DNA of 64,000 nt from Psychrobacillus sp. BL-248-WT-3 (GCF_012843435.1 NZ_JABAFC010000011.1:1-64000), one strand, 5' to 3'. Positions 9,342 through 19,104 are shown, numbered from the stretch's first letter. Notes: generated by a model from the sequence alone, not told the origin. Numbers and translations are program-made.

Positions 9342-10604
9342 ATGCAACTGGCGGAGACAAAATTACTTCAAATTGAAGATGTGTTAAGAGCGCATCAATT
9401 TTTAAAAGAGGTTGTGTTACATACACCTTTACAAAAAAACGACTATCTGTCGGAGAAATACGAGGCTAATATATATTTTAAACGTGAAGATCTTCAACAT
9501 GTTCGCTCATTTAAACTAAGAGGAGCTTACTATAAAATAAAAACTATTGAAGAGGCTGCCTGTAAAAAAGGAGTGGTCTGTGCAAGTGCAGGAAATCATG
9601 CCCAAGGAGTGGCTTATGCCTGTGCCCATTTAGGAATATCCGCAAAAATATTTATGCCATTGACTACTCCGAGTCAAAAAATTGAACAGGTAAGAATGTT
9701 TGGACGTGAGTTTGTCGAAATTATTCTAGCTGGTGATACTTTTGATGATTCAGCTAGCAGTGCCGTTGCCTACGCAAATGAGAATGATCGACTCTTTATC
9801 CACCCTTTTGACGATTTAGATATCATTGCAGGTCAAGGTACAGTCGCAGTTGAAATTATGAATGATATTGATGAAAAGCTAGATTATGTTTTTAGTAGCA
9901 TTGGTGGAGGTGGTCTAGTGTCAGGCGTTTCTTCCTATATAAAGAATCTATCTCCTAGCACACAAATTATTGGTGTAGAGCCTGCTGGAGCAGCAAGTAT
10001 GAAGGCAGCAATAGCAAACAGCGGGCCAATCGTACTTGAAACGATAGATAAATTTGTAGATGGGGCAGCGGTTAAGTGCGTCGGAAAGCTAACGCATCAA
10101 GTGGTAGCCAAATACGTGGATGATATTACACTTGTTCCAGAAGGAAAGGTATGTACTACCATTTTAGACCTGTACAATAAACACGCTATTATCGCAGAGC
10201 CTGCTGGAGCATTATCAGTAGCAGCGCTTGACTCTTATAAGGAACAAATTAAAGGAAAATCTGTAGTTTGTATTATTAGTGGTGGTAACAATGATATTGG
10301 AAGAATGCAAGAAATTAAAGAAAAGTCATTGATTCATGAAGGTCTACTCTACTACTTTATCGTGAGCTTCCCACAAAGAGCTGGAGCTTTACGACAATTC
10401 CTAGATAAAGTACTCGGTCCGAATGATGACATTACAACCTTTGAATATACGAAAAAAAACAATAAAGAAAGCGGACCTGCATTAGTAGGTATTGAATTGA
10501 AAACTAGTAATGATTATTCAGGACTCTTAATGAGAATGAATGAAAATGGATTTTCTTATAAGGAAGTGAATAAAGATAGCACGCTTTTTGAGTTATTAAT
10601 ATAG
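9342..10604 (+). CDS. ilvA: Threonine dehydratase, biosynthetic
   Basis: 420 aa. A PLP enzyme that deaminates threonine to 2-oxobutanoate, the first step of isoleucine synthesis. The PLP lysine is K58 in RSFKLRGAYY, the substrate loop is SAGNHAQG (82-89), and the glycine-rich phosphate loop is SIGGGGLVSG. The C-terminal part (about 335-420) is a single ACT-like regulatory domain, giving the short form typical of Bacillus IlvA (about 420 aa) rather than the 514-aa E. coli form. The ribosome site AGGAGGG precedes the ATG. No T-box or other leader structure was recognised in the 195-bp gap upstream. It is not in an ilv operon here. Confidence 0.93.
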   Translation: MQLAETKLLQIEDVLRAHQFLKEVVLHTPLQKNDYLSEKYEANIYFKREDLQHVRSFKLRGAYYKIKTIEEAACKKGVVCASAGNHAQGVAYACAHLGISAKIFMPLTTPSQKIEQVRMFGREFVEIILAGDTFDDSASSAVAYANENDRLFIHPFDDLDIIAGQGTVAVEIMNDIDEKLDYVFSSIGGGGLVSGVSSYIKNLSPSTQIIGVEPAGAASMKAAIANSGPIVLETIDKFVDGAAVKCVGKLTHQVVAKYVDDITLVPEGKVCTTILDLYNKHAIIAEPAGALSVAALDSYKEQIKGKSVVCIISGGNNDIGRMQEIKEKSLIHEGLLYYFIVSFPQRAGALRQFLDKVLGPNDDITTFEYTKKNNKESGPALVGIELKTSNDYSGLLMRMNENGFSYKEVNKDSTLFELLI

Positions 10605-10719
10605 AAGAATAGCTTTATATCAACATTTATATTAGTTTAATGGCGCCAAAAATTGTTCACAAACTATGTACAGATAAAAATTATTATAATCTAATTCTAG
10701 CATTATCACTTTCCCTTTG

Positions 10720-10734
10720 ATATAATAATTCTTG
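10720..10734 (+). promoter_or_regulatory. Extended -10 promoter of katA with possible Per box
   Basis: TGATATAAT gives an extended -10 (TATAAT at 10721-10726). The 15 bases 10720-10734 match the PerR consensus TTATAATNATTATAA at 10 of 14 defined positions, overlapping this -10. Peroxide control by PerR is known for katA in B. subtilis; its presence here is inference from this modest match. Confidence 0.45.
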
Positions 10735-10767
10735 TATTATAAAGATTCTAATCTAGGGGGAAATTAA

Positions 10768-12258
10768 ATGTCTGAAAATCAAAACAACAAAATGACAACT
10801 GCAGCTGGAGCACCAGTAGTAGATAACCAAAACTCACAATCAGCTGGTCGAAGAGGTCCTCTTCTACTTCAAGACGTTTGGTTATTAGAGAAACTAGCAC
10901 ACTTTGATAGAGAAGTAATTCCAGAGCGTCGTATGCATGCGAAAGGCTCAGGTGCTTACGGTAAATTTACTGTAACTCATGATATTACTCAATATACTTG
11001 CGCTAGTCTATTCTCAGAAATCGGAAAAGAAACAGAAATGTTCGTACGTTTCTCAACTGTTGCTGGAGAACGTGGTGCAGCGGATGCTGAGCGTGATATT
11101 CGTGGATTTGCAATGCGTTTCTATACAGAACAAGGTAACTGGGATTTAGTTGGGAACAACACACCAGTATTCTTCTTCCGTGATCCACTAAAATTCCCAG
11201 ATTTAAACCATGCCATTAAGCGTGACCCACGCACAAATATGCGTAGCGCTAATAGCAACTGGGATTTCTGGACTTCTCTTCCGGAAGCACTTCACCAAAT
11301 TACTATCGTAATGAGTGAGCGTGGATTACCAAAATCCTACCGTACGATGGACGGGTTTGGAAGCCATACATTCTCAATGATCAACGCGGAAGGCCAACGT
11401 GTTTGGGTTAAATTCCACATGAAATCAGTGCAAGGAATTGAAAACCTTACTGACCAAGAAGCTGTTGACATCGTAGGTGTAGACCGCGAAAGTCACCAAC
11501 GTGACCTAATGGAAGCAATTGATGCAGGTAACTTCCCTAAATGGAAAATGTATATCCAAGTAATGACGGAAGAACAAGCTAACAATATGCCTTACAATCC
11601 ATTTGATTTAACAAAAGTTTGGTATAAAAAAGATTTCCCACTAATTCCAGTTGGAGAATTCGAATTAAACCGCAACCCAGATAACTATTTTGCAGAAGTA
11701 GAGCAAGCTGCATTTACACCAGCTAACGTAGTACCTGGTATCAGCTTCTCTCCAGATAGAATGCTACAAGGTCGCCTATTCTCTTATGGAGATGCAGCAC
11801 GTTACCGTTTAGGTGTTAACCATCATCAAATTCCAGTTAACCAACCTAAATGCCCATTCCACTCTTACCACCGCGATGGTGCTATGCGTGTAGATGGCAA
11901 TAAAGGAAGCACCATGACTTACGAGCCAAACAGCTATGGTCAATGGAAAGATCAACCTCAATATAAAGAACCTGCTTTATCTCTTGATGGGGCAGCAACT
12001 CAATGGGATTTCCGTGAAGATGACGACAACTACTTTGAGCAACCAGGTAAATTGTTCAATCTTATGAACCCTGAGCAACAGCAAGTCCTTTTTGAAAATA
12101 CTGCTCGTAATATGAATGGCGTAGAAGATTTCATTAAAATCCGTCACATCATTCACTGCTACAAAGCAGACCCTGCTTATGGTCAAGGCGTTGCTGCGGC
12201 AATGGAACTTCCATGGGAAAGAATTGAAGAAGTTATGAACGTAACTGCAACTGTATAA
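10768..12258 (+). CDS. katA: Heme catalase (monofunctional)
   Basis: 496 aa. It converts hydrogen peroxide to water and oxygen. It is a small-subunit clade catalase with catalytic His57 in [12 protein letters not shown], Asn130 in [14 protein letters not shown] and proximal heme ligand Tyr340 in [14 protein letters not shown]. The asparagine-rich N-terminus has no signal peptide, so it is cytosolic. The ribosome site AGGGGG lies 7 bases before the ATG. Monocistronic, with a terminator directly after the stop codon. Compared with its neighbours the gene uses many C-ending codons for His, Asn, Phe and Tyr, as highly expressed genes do. Confidence 0.97.
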   Translation: MSENQNNKMTTAAGAPVVDNQNSQSAGRRGPLLLQDVWLLEKLAHFDREVIPERRMHAKGSGAYGKFTVTHDITQYTCASLFSEIGKETEMFVRFSTVAGERGAADAERDIRGFAMRFYTEQGNWDLVGNNTPVFFFRDPLKFPDLNHAIKRDPRTNMRSANSNWDFWTSLPEALHQITIVMSERGLPKSYRTMDGFGSHTFSMINAEGQRVWVKFHMKSVQGIENLTDQEAVDIVGVDRESHQRDLMEAIDAGNFPKWKMYIQVMTEEQANNMPYNPFDLTKVWYKKDFPLIPVGEFELNRNPDNYFAEVEQAAFTPANVVPGISFSPDRMLQGRLFSYGDAARYRLGVNHHQIPVNQPKCPFHSYHRDGAMRVDGNKGSTMTYEPNSYGQWKDQPQYKEPALSLDGAATQWDFREDDDNYFEQPGKLFNLMNPEQQQVLFENTARNMNGVEDFIKIRHIIHCYKADPAYGQGVAAAMELPWERIEEVMNVTATV

Positions 12259-12265
12259 GTTTAGT

Positions 12266-12297
12266 AAGGCTATCCTCTTGAAGAGGATAGCCTTTTT
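12266..12297 (+). terminator. Terminator of katA
   Basis: The 14-base arms 12266-12279 and 12281-12294 (AAGGCTATCCTCTT and its complement) form a strong hairpin followed by T residues, 8 bases after the katA stop. Confidence 0.88.
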
Positions 12298-12413
12298 ATG
12301 AGCTTCCATATCTCGCTTTTCCTATATAAGTTGCCACTTTTTAGACTCAGATTGACTAAAGCCATTTGTGCTATGATGTAACTATAATGCGTGAATTAGG
12401 AGGATATCTTTTT

Positions 12414-12566
12414 ATGGGTACTGTCATAATAATAAGTATTATTATATTCGTCATAGTTCTAGCTTTAACGATTTTCACTATTAACAAGGGCTATGCTTAT
12501 AAGCATACGATTGATGAACATCCTGACAAAATGGATAAGAAACAAAAAACGCATCCGCCTGAATGA
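12414..12566 (+). CDS. ytzI: YtzI-like single-span membrane protein
   Basis: 50 aa. The chosen ATG follows AGGAGG at 10 bases; a longer in-frame start at 12366 has no ribosome site. Residues 2-25 are a continuous hydrophobic helix (GTVIIISIIIFVIVLALTIF) and the tail (INKGYAYKHTIDEHPD) is polar. The KGYxYKHTxD motif is what I recall from the uncharacterised Bacillus YtzI family. An extended -10 (TGCTATGAT) lies at 12369-12377. Function unknown. Confidence 0.7.
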   Translation: MGTVIIISIIIFVIVLALTIFTINKGYAYKHTIDEHPDKMDKKQKTHPPE

Positions 12567-12580
12567 GGCAGATGCGTTTT
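12547..12580. terminator. Bidirectional terminator between ytzI and rlmN
   Basis: AAAACGCATC (12547-12556) pairs with GATGCGTTTT (12571-12580), with GCCT/AGGC continuing inside. A and T runs on both flanks let it serve the convergent genes on either side. It overlaps the end of ytzI. Confidence 0.8.
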
Positions 12581-12588
12581 CTAATATA

Positions 12589-13659
12589 TTATTTTGTTCC
12601 CGCTTTTTCTTTTTTAATTTGTTTACTACGTAATTGACCACAGGCTGCATCGATATCAGTACCCTGTTCCATACGTACTCCACAGTTTATTCCTTTATTC
12701 TTTAATGTTTGGAAGAAAGCACTAATGGATTTTTCAGTACTACGTTGGTACTGTCCATGCTCATCTACCGGATTATAAGGAATTAGGTTAACATATGAAA
12801 GATGACGCTTATTTTCCAATAGCTTAGCCAACTGCTGAGCTTCTTCCACATGATCATTAACGTCTTTAAGTAGGATATACTCAAATGTAATACGACGGTT
12901 TGTTTTTTCTAAATAATAGTCAACAGCAGCCATTACTTTCTCAATTGGGAAGGCTTTATTGATAACCATGATTTGAGAACGAAGCTCGTCATTTGGAGCA
13001 TGTAAAGAAACAGCAAGATTTACTTGAATATTTTCATTAGCAAAGTCAATAATTTTCTTAGCTAGCCCACTTGTAGAAACAGTGATATGACGTGCACCAA
13101 TTGCAAGTCCTTTTTGATCATTAACTGTTCTTAAGAAGTTCATAAGGTTTTTGTAGTTGTCAAATGGCTCGCCAATACCCATTACTACGATATGACTTAC
13201 ACGTTCGTCTTTTTGAAGCTGATCTAAATGCTCTTGAACCTTCATAATTTGTCCAACTATCTCTCCAGCATCTAAGTCACGACTCTTCTTTAAAAGACCA
13301 CTTGCACAAAAGCTACAGCCGATATTACAGCCAACTTGAGTTGTTACACATACGGACAGACCGTATTTAAAACGCATTAATACTGTTTCGATTAAATTTC
13401 CATCTTGCATTTCAAAAAGGAATTTAATCGTTCCATCTGCAGACTCCTGTTTTACACTTTCTTTTAGCGTTTGGATAACGAAATTTTCTTCTAAAAGATC
13501 CAAACAGTCTTTGTTTACATTTTTCATTTCCGCAAAGCTTTGTACTCGTTTAATATATAACCAATCCCATACTTGTTCCGCACGGAATTTCTTTTGACCA
13601 TGTTCCATTAACCATTCTATTAATTGGTCTCTAGTTAGACCATAAATTGATTTTTTCAT
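12589..13659 (-). CDS. rlmN: 23S rRNA (A2503-C2) and tRNA (A37-C2) methyltransferase RlmN
   Basis: 356 aa. A radical-SAM enzyme that methylates C2 of adenine 2503 in 23S rRNA and A37 in some tRNAs. The Fe-S/SAM motif C111-x3-C115-x2-C118 ([11 protein letters not shown]) and the C-terminal resolving Cys340 (DAACGQLR) are present. The sequence reads as RlmN rather than the resistance enzyme Cfr, judged by overall length and the N-terminal domain. In B. subtilis the gene sits between rsmB and prpC; here it is a single gene in another setting. Whether another copy exists elsewhere cannot be told. Confidence 0.93.
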   Translation of the reverse strand: MKKSIYGLTRDQLIEWLMEHGQKKFRAEQVWDWLYIKRVQSFAEMKNVNKDCLDLLEENFVIQTLKESVKQESADGTIKFLFEMQDGNLIETVLMRFKYGLSVCVTTQVGCNIGCSFCASGLLKKSRDLDAGEIVGQIMKVQEHLDQLQKDERVSHIVVMGIGEPFDNYKNLMNFLRTVNDQKGLAIGARHITVSTSGLAKKIIDFANENIQVNLAVSLHAPNDELRSQIMVINKAFPIEKVMAAVDYYLEKTNRRITFEYILLKDVNDHVEEAQQLAKLLENKRHLSYVNLIPYNPVDEHGQYQRSTEKSISAFFQTLKNKGINCGVRMEQGTDIDAACGQLRSKQIKKEKAGTK

Positions 13660-13856
13660 TATTTAGCCCCTCTTTTCTTACACATACAATTCGCCTATTA
13701 TACACCAAATTCTCTTGCACGACAATTAATTATAAAGGAAAAATATTTAAAAAGATATCATTTAGTCTTTCCAATACTAACTTAAATACACTGGAAATTA
13801 AAGATATTAGTCCTATTTCCTTTTACTGACGATAATATCATTCATTGAAAGGAATT

Positions 13857-13886
13857 ATGATGAATAAGCTAATAGAACGTGTATAA
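13857..13886 (+). CDS. Possible 9-codon leader peptide (MMNKLIERV)
   Basis: ATGATG follows GAAAGGAATT at good spacing and runs nine codons to TAA, ending 19 bases before the start of the exported protein at 13906. It could couple or modulate translation of that gene, or be chance. I recognise no attenuator hairpin. Confidence 0.3.
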   Translation: MMNKLIERV

Positions 13887-13905
13887 AAGATTGGAGATAT
13901 CGATT

Positions 13906-14247
13906 ATGAAGTTTATGAAAAGAAAAAGAGCATTTTTCCATCCTGGTAAAGCATTTTTAAAAGTAATTGTATTCATTACTTGTTTTGCAGCATTTCTACC
14001 TACAGGGATTACCAATACGCAGATGAATGATACTTTTTTAGGGAATACAATTAATACTTTTCAACACTCGATTGATAATCTCATGGTTGTCTCATATGAG
14101 GTTAATGATACGATCATAGATGAAAATACGGGTCAAGCTGAATATTCCGTGATTACTGCTTATACTCTATTTGGTATTCCATATGCTGAAGTAATTGCTA
14201 CTGAAGAAAGCAGCTATATTAATAAGAAGTATCTTTTTGTACGTTAA
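13906..14247 (+). CDS. Small exported or membrane-anchored protein of unknown function
   Basis: 113 aa, not recognised. The ATG at 13906 has GGAG 9 bases upstream; a GTG nine codons earlier (13879) overlaps the mini-ORF and has no better site. A basic N-terminus (KFMKRKRAFFHPGKAF) is followed by one hydrophobic segment (about residues 17-36, FLKVIVFITCFAAFLPTGI), with no lipobox and no evident signal-peptidase site. The remainder is polar, rich in T, N and D, and looks extracellular. No cysteines remain in the mature part. The stop codon is directly followed by a dispersed repeat (14248). Confidence 0.55.
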   Translation: MKFMKRKRAFFHPGKAFLKVIVFITCFAAFLPTGITNTQMNDTFLGNTINTFQHSIDNLMVVSYEVNDTIIDENTGQAEYSVITAYTLFGIPYAEVIATEESSYINKKYLFVR

Positions 14248-14369
14248 GAAAAGCGCAAGCGCCTATGTCTGCCCCGACAGGCAAATGAAGAAAAGCGAGG
14301 AGGCAGTTCCTCAGCCACCGGAGCTTTTATCCATTTGACCCCGAGGGGCAAGGCGATGAAGCTAGACAT
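14248..14369 (+). repeat. Dispersed structured repeat, family 1 (single copy)
   Basis: About 122 bp that begins at the base after the preceding stop codon with GAAAAGCGCAAGCGCC and ends with GGGGCAAGGCG...GAAGCTAGAC. Two tandem copies lie inverted at 56374-56609. It contains several small inverted repeats (for example GAGGCAG/TTCCTC and GCCCCGA...CGAGGGGC) and could form an RNA hairpin. No coding potential is conserved. Confidence 0.8.
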
Positions 14370-14413
14370 CAATTTACCCACAGGTTCAGAATTTCATAAT
14401 TTCCTAAACATTA

Positions 14414-14453
14414 AAAAAACCGTGAAATCGGCAACTTGATTTCACGGTTTTTT
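14414..14453. terminator. Bidirectional terminator
   Basis: A perfect 16-bp stem (14414-14429 with 14438-14453) with A6 before and T6 after. It ends transcripts from the exported-protein gene and from the minus-strand sulfurtransferase. Between it and 14617 there is only a degraded scrap of repeat family 2 (about 14478-14515). Confidence 0.88.
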
Positions 14454-14617
14454 AAGACATTTCTCCATTTTAGTTGTTAGCAGACCCCTCAGAAAGCGTC
14501 CGCTGTATCGGAAAACAACTCTAGGTGATTAGAATAGAATCCTCGGAATCTTACCAGGTAGTAAAATTTTTAAGGTTTATAATTGGCAGCCTAGCCTCAT
14601 ATTTATTTTTATATTAG

Positions 14618-15433
14618 TTATATAGATGTTTCTATTTCGTTCTCGCGAATCCAGTCACTATAGCTACCAACATATAATTTAACATCTTCATATCCTGCTT
14701 CTTTTAAGGTTGCATATAATGGAGCTGCAGTTACCCCACTTCCGCAGTACGCGATAACTGGCTTCTTTTTGTTCGTTAGCTCACTTAGCTTTGCAGTTAA
14801 TGAATCTTTGTCTAAAAAAGTACTACCCTGCTTTAATTGTTCCCAGTCAAAGTTAATTGCTGTGGGGATATGACCCGCTATCGGATCAATTGGCTCTATC
14901 TCGCCTCTGAATCGAGCAGCTGCACGTGCATCGATTAACTGACCTTTCTTGTTCCCTTTTACAACCTCACGGACATCGTCCATATTTAACAATATATTAT
15001 CATTCCAACTTGGAACTACTCTCGTCTTGTCATAATAGGTTACATTTTTAGAAATGGGAAGAGCTTTCTTTATTTCTTCAAAACCTTGACGTAAAACTTT
15101 AACATTCTTAAAGCCTGCCCACTCTAGTAAAAAATATGCTCTTAAAGAAAAAGGTACTGCTCCTTGATCGTATATAACTATTTGGTCATCCAATGATAGT
15201 CCTGCGCTCTGTACGAGTTCTGTCATTTTCTCTTTCGAAATCATTGGATGTCTACCTTGAACATCCTCCATGTTAGAAAGATCTTTTTCTAAGTCCCAGT
15301 AAACCGCACCTTCTACATGCCCATCTTGAAACAAATCAAATCCAGCCTTAGAATCAGCCAGGTTAAAGCGTGTATCGATAAACCTTGTAGTATTAACATC
15401 AATCTCAGATAGTTCGATAAAAACCTTTGTCAC
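14618..15433 (-). CDS. Tandem-rhodanese sulfurtransferase (thiosulfate/3-mercaptopyruvate type)
   Basis: 271 aa with two rhodanese domains. The N-terminal one (about 1-125) lacks a catalytic cysteine (loop DQGAVPFS). The C-terminal one (about 145-270) has Cys230 in the active loop YCGSGVTA, as in thiosulfate/mercaptopyruvate sulfurtransferases. It moves a sulfane sulfur to a thiol or cyanide; the in vivo donor cannot be read from sequence, though the CGSGVT loop resembles the SseA/MST type. The GTG start shares one base with the dynA stop (TAGTG) and has GGAGG 10 bases upstream, so the two genes are translationally coupled. Followed by the terminator at 14414. Confidence 0.88.
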   Translation of the reverse strand: MTKVFIELSEIDVNTTRFIDTRFNLADSKAGFDLFQDGHVEGAVYWDLEKDLSNMEDVQGRHPMISKEKMTELVQSAGLSLDDQIVIYDQGAVPFSLRAYFLLEWAGFKNVKVLRQGFEEIKKALPISKNVTYYDKTRVVPSWNDNILLNMDDVREVVKGNKKGQLIDARAAARFRGEIEPIDPIAGHIPTAINFDWEQLKQGSTFLDKDSLTAKLSELTNKKKPVIAYCGSGVTAAPLYATLKEAGYEDVKLYVGSYSDWIRENEIETSI

Positions 15434-18400
15434 TAAGCATTACCTCCACCCTGAATTTTTTGATAAATATCTTTCCAGCGGTTCAACGTCTCTTCTTGCT
15501 CCAACAGTTTTCGCTCAGCAGCAAGCTGTTGTAATGATTCATTCAACCATTTTATACGAGCTCGCTCTATTTCTTGATCAGCATAATGGATTAGCCATTC
15601 AACTAATCTTTGTTTCTCTTGTTCGATATAGGCTGTTGCTTCTACTTTTGTTTCCTCAGACAAAGTATCCCTTAACTTTTCTTTTTCATTCTTCTCGAAA
15701 AAGGACTTAGCATTTTTAAAATATGATTTTACGTGACTATATTTATCTTTGTCTTGGAAAGGCCCTACAAACTCTAATAATTCATAGTCCTCACTTTCAT
15801 GAGGGCTAAACGTTAAGCTTCCATTCCAATCCTTTAAGATTCTCATTTCTTCCTTGTCCAGCTGGGTTATTTGTCTCTGGATAAATTGAAGAACTCGGAA
15901 GTTGGTTACACGTAACTCCTGCTCCAAATCAAACCGGATCATTTGAAGAATATCTTTTAGAGCGATGTCTAAAGCAACAGAAGCATTGTGATTAGAAAAC
16001 AGGGAAGGATTATAAGCTTCCTTGAAAAATTCATTAAAGCGATAATACACACGTTGTAAAACATAAAAAAGTAGCGATTCTAACTCTTGCGTTGTATCCT
16101 TTGTTAAGGATATAGCGTTGTACTGTGTATATCGTTCTCTTATTTTTGCTTCTTGATTAGTAAGCTCCGTCAGTCTTTCTTCTTTTCGAGCTAGATTAGC
16201 CTCGGTTTGTTGAATGAGAGATAACAATTTATTTTTCTGGCGATTCGATTCCTCTTCTAAAGCAATGACAGCAATTTGCTTAAGATCCTGCTCTAAGAAT
16301 TGATGGAATGATTTTTCAAACTGCTCCATTCCTTTATGTAGCTGCTTCTTATTTTCTTTTTCTTGCAAAGCTTGAAGACTAGAGACACCAAACACTCGAG
16401 GGAAACGAATACCAAAACGCTGTAGCTCGTCCTTAACATATTGTTTTACTAAATCTGCCTCTTCCTCATTGCTTGCAAGGTCAATTGCATTTACTACAAA
16501 GAACATCTTGTCTAGCTCAAAAGAGTCCTTCACACGGCCAAGCTGGATTAGGAATTCTCTATCTGCTTTAGCAAAAGCATGGTTAAAGTACGTCACAAAT
16601 AATACTGCATCTGCGTTTCTAATGTAGTCGAAAGCGACTCCTGTGTGTCTAGCATTTATGGAGTCTGCTCCCGGAGTATCAACTAAAGTTACTCCTAATC
16701 TTGTTAACTCACAATCAAAATAGAAATCAATAAAATCTACGAAGCAGCTTTTAGATTCCTGTGCGACAAAAAGAGAAAATTCCTTTTCATCTACATTTAA
16801 AACTTCTCCCAGCTTGTCCTTTACAGCAGGGTATCCGATATAAAATGCGTTAATAAAGGATTTATGAACTTCCTCAGTAGAGTTCTCTTTTACTGCAGCT
16901 GGAGCTTTTTCGAAGGCTTCTTCTAAAGAAGTAATAGTTATTCCTAACTGTTCAAAGGCATACTTAACATCCTCTAAAAGCTGTTCTTGCGTCTTCAAGC
17001 TAACATCAGCCGTATTATGCAAGTGAGTATCTGTTACGGGATGTATTTTATTTATGGTTGCCGTAGTAGGGTTTGGTGATACAGGCAACACATTAGCTCC
17101 CATCAGTGCATTAGAAAAACTTGATTTTCCGGCACTAAAAGCTCCAAAAAGCGCAATAGTGAATTGTTGGTTTTCTACCCGCATTGCTTTCTTCTTAATA
17201 ATGGAAGCAGCTTCCTGAAAGTCAGGGAGCTCTTTTAAAATCTCTCCAATTTTATTTGCACGGTGAATAATTTCATCAAATGCTAATATTGGAGCTTCCT
17301 CAGATCTCTCCTCTTCAGTAGCGACAGCATTAACTGCCTCTTCTTCCTCTTCAGTTGTCTCTACATATTCCACAATAGAACGTTCGAACAATTGACGTTC
17401 TTCGTTCCACTCACTTAAAAGATCGACACTATCCTTTCGAATTTGAAGAGTAGGAGCTATTAATAACTTGCTAAGGTCCTCTACCCTTTTCTCTATTTCT
17501 GTCACTTTTAAAATAGCTTCTTGTTTTTCTCTTAAAGTATCCGTTTTCTTATTAAACTGCTCGTCTTCAGTAGAAGAATTCTCTTCAATATATTGAATAT
17601 TTTCTTCTTTCCAAGCTTCCGTTTCTTTTACAAAGTATCGGCTAACTGCATCGTTTACACGATTTGCATAATTTAATATCGCGTCACCAGTTGTACTAGC
17701 CCCATTATGGATCGTATCTACGATAATTTCGGATGGCAAGGAAAATGACATATTATTTATTTCACTTGTCTTACTGTCATTTAATAAACCAACATCTTTT
17801 AGCATCCGCTTCATTAAGTTTTTAATATGTGCCGTAATATGAGTGGAAACAATTGTCTCTAGTAGCTCAATTGTCTCTGTTAACCTATTATTTCTTTCTT
17901 GTTCCGTCTTTTTCTTACTCGATAAGAAGCCAACTTTGAAGTTATCCTGCCTGCTTTCCGCATAACTCTTTAGCTTCTCCCGAATTTCATACGTCATTAT
18001 CGAGGCATTGCTTAAGATTTCTTTTCTGTTAGATTCAAATACCTTTTTCCAAGCGTCGCTTTCTTGAAGCTTTTTTTGTTTCTCAGAGACTTCAAACTGT
18101 TCCAAGATTTCTTCGACATTAATCCAATCTTCCTCGGTTAATAAATAACTTAGCTCATGCTGTAAACCTTTTTTTTCCTCTTCTAAAAATGCCAGATGCT
18201 CATCTTTTAGTTTATCTAATGTAGCTGTAGCTGAAAGTAAAAAAAGTTCTTCTTTATGAAGGATTGAATCATTTACAATTTGTTTTACTTGCTCAAAGTC
18301 ATTATGTAGCATCTCTCTGTTTTTTAAAGAGGTATAGTAAATATCCTTTGGAACAACATTCCAAGCGGTAAAAGCAGATGACACAGATTCTTTATAAGCA

Positions 18401-19041
18401 GTAAAAGACAACTCTTCTTCTCGGTGCTTATCAATCTGGTTAACGATTAAGTATATGTTTTCATTGTAATGCAGCAATTGTTTCGTAAATTGAAAGTTCA
18501 ATTCAGACTGTACATGGTTATAGTCCATCACATAAAATACGATGTCTGCGAGATGGAGCGCCGACTCTGTTGACACTCGGTGAGCGTCATCTGTAGAATC
18601 AACACCAGGCGTATCCATAACGGTAATACCTTTTGGAAGCCCAGATGTTTTATGTCCAATTTCTATTTGAGAAACCTTACTACCATCCTTTGAATATTTT
18701 TTTACATGCTGTATATCATATTCTCCTGAGAATTTAACAGGAGACTGATCCACAAAGTGGACAATCGCATAATTTTCATCTGCTTTATTTACCGTTACAA
18801 TATTAGCCGACGTAGGTATGGGACTAGTCGGTAGCAGTTGTTCATTTACGAGTGCATTGATCATACTAGATTTACCTGCTGAGAAGTGACCAGCAAAAGC
18901 AATGGTAAATGTTTGTTTTTCTAATTTATCTGCAAATAGCTTTGACTTGGCATATCTTTCATTATCCTTGTTTTGCTTAAAGATAGCTGCAAGCAAAGCG
19001 TTTTTCTGTTTAATATTCTGTAGTTCTTCTAATTGATCCAT
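15433..19041 (-). CDS. dynA: Bacterial dynamin-like GTPase, two fused modules
   Basis: 1202 aa, the size and layout of B. subtilis DynA (YpbR, about 1190 aa). Two dynamin modules are fused in one chain. Module 1 has the P-loop GHFSAGKSS (51-59), the switch DTPGVDSTD and NQID. Module 2 has GAFSAGKSS (near 635), DTPGADSINARH and NAID. Long charged coiled-coil stalks follow each GTPase, and hydrophobic paddle segments suit membrane binding. DynA tethers and fuses membranes in vitro and protects cells against membrane damage and phage lysis in B. subtilis. The ATG has AAAGGGG upstream. The sulfurtransferase start overlaps its stop. Confidence 0.94.
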   Translation of the reverse strand: MDQLEELQNIKQKNALLAAIFKQNKDNERYAKSKLFADKLEKQTFTIAFAGHFSAGKSSMINALVNEQLLPTSPIPTSANIVTVNKADENYAIVHFVDQSPVKFSGEYDIQHVKKYSKDGSKVSQIEIGHKTSGLPKGITVMDTPGVDSTDDAHRVSTESALHLADIVFYVMDYNHVQSELNFQFTKQLLHYNENIYLIVNQIDKHREEELSFTAYKESVSSAFTAWNVVPKDIYYTSLKNREMLHNDFEQVKQIVNDSILHKEELFLLSATATLDKLKDEHLAFLEEEKKGLQHELSYLLTEEDWINVEEILEQFEVSEKQKKLQESDAWKKVFESNRKEILSNASIMTYEIREKLKSYAESRQDNFKVGFLSSKKKTEQERNNRLTETIELLETIVSTHITAHIKNLMKRMLKDVGLLNDSKTSEINNMSFSLPSEIIVDTIHNGASTTGDAILNYANRVNDAVSRYFVKETEAWKEENIQYIEENSSTEDEQFNKKTDTLREKQEAILKVTEIEKRVEDLSKLLIAPTLQIRKDSVDLLSEWNEERQLFERSIVEYVETTEEEEEAVNAVATEEERSEEAPILAFDEIIHRANKIGEILKELPDFQEAASIIKKKAMRVENQQFTIALFGAFSAGKSSFSNALMGANVLPVSPNPTTATINKIHPVTDTHLHNTADVSLKTQEQLLEDVKYAFEQLGITITSLEEAFEKAPAAVKENSTEEVHKSFINAFYIGYPAVKDKLGEVLNVDEKEFSLFVAQESKSCFVDFIDFYFDCELTRLGVTLVDTPGADSINARHTGVAFDYIRNADAVLFVTYFNHAFAKADREFLIQLGRVKDSFELDKMFFVVNAIDLASNEEEADLVKQYVKDELQRFGIRFPRVFGVSSLQALQEKENKKQLHKGMEQFEKSFHQFLEQDLKQIAVIALEEESNRQKNKLLSLIQQTEANLARKEERLTELTNQEAKIRERYTQYNAISLTKDTTQELESLLFYVLQRVYYRFNEFFKEAYNPSLFSNHNASVALDIALKDILQMIRFDLEQELRVTNFRVLQFIQRQITQLDKEEMRILKDWNGSLTFSPHESEDYELLEFVGPFQDKDKYSHVKSYFKNAKSFFEKNEKEKLRDTLSEETKVEATAYIEQEKQRLVEWLIHYADQEIERARIKWLNESLQQLAAERKLLEQEETLNRWKDIYQKIQGGGNA

Positions 19042-19104
19042 TTGAAATTTTTCCCCTTTTTATCTAATAAACAATATGTATATCATATCAGAAAATATAA
19101 AAAA

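Noticed and set aside
12589-13659. Cfr-type resistance methyltransferase
   Set aside because: Length, N-terminal domain and overall sequence fit housekeeping RlmN.
14478-14530. A separate regulatory site before the sulfurtransferase terminator
   Set aside because: The sequence resembles a degraded end of repeat family 2 (CCTCAGAAAGCGTCCGCTG) rather than an operator.
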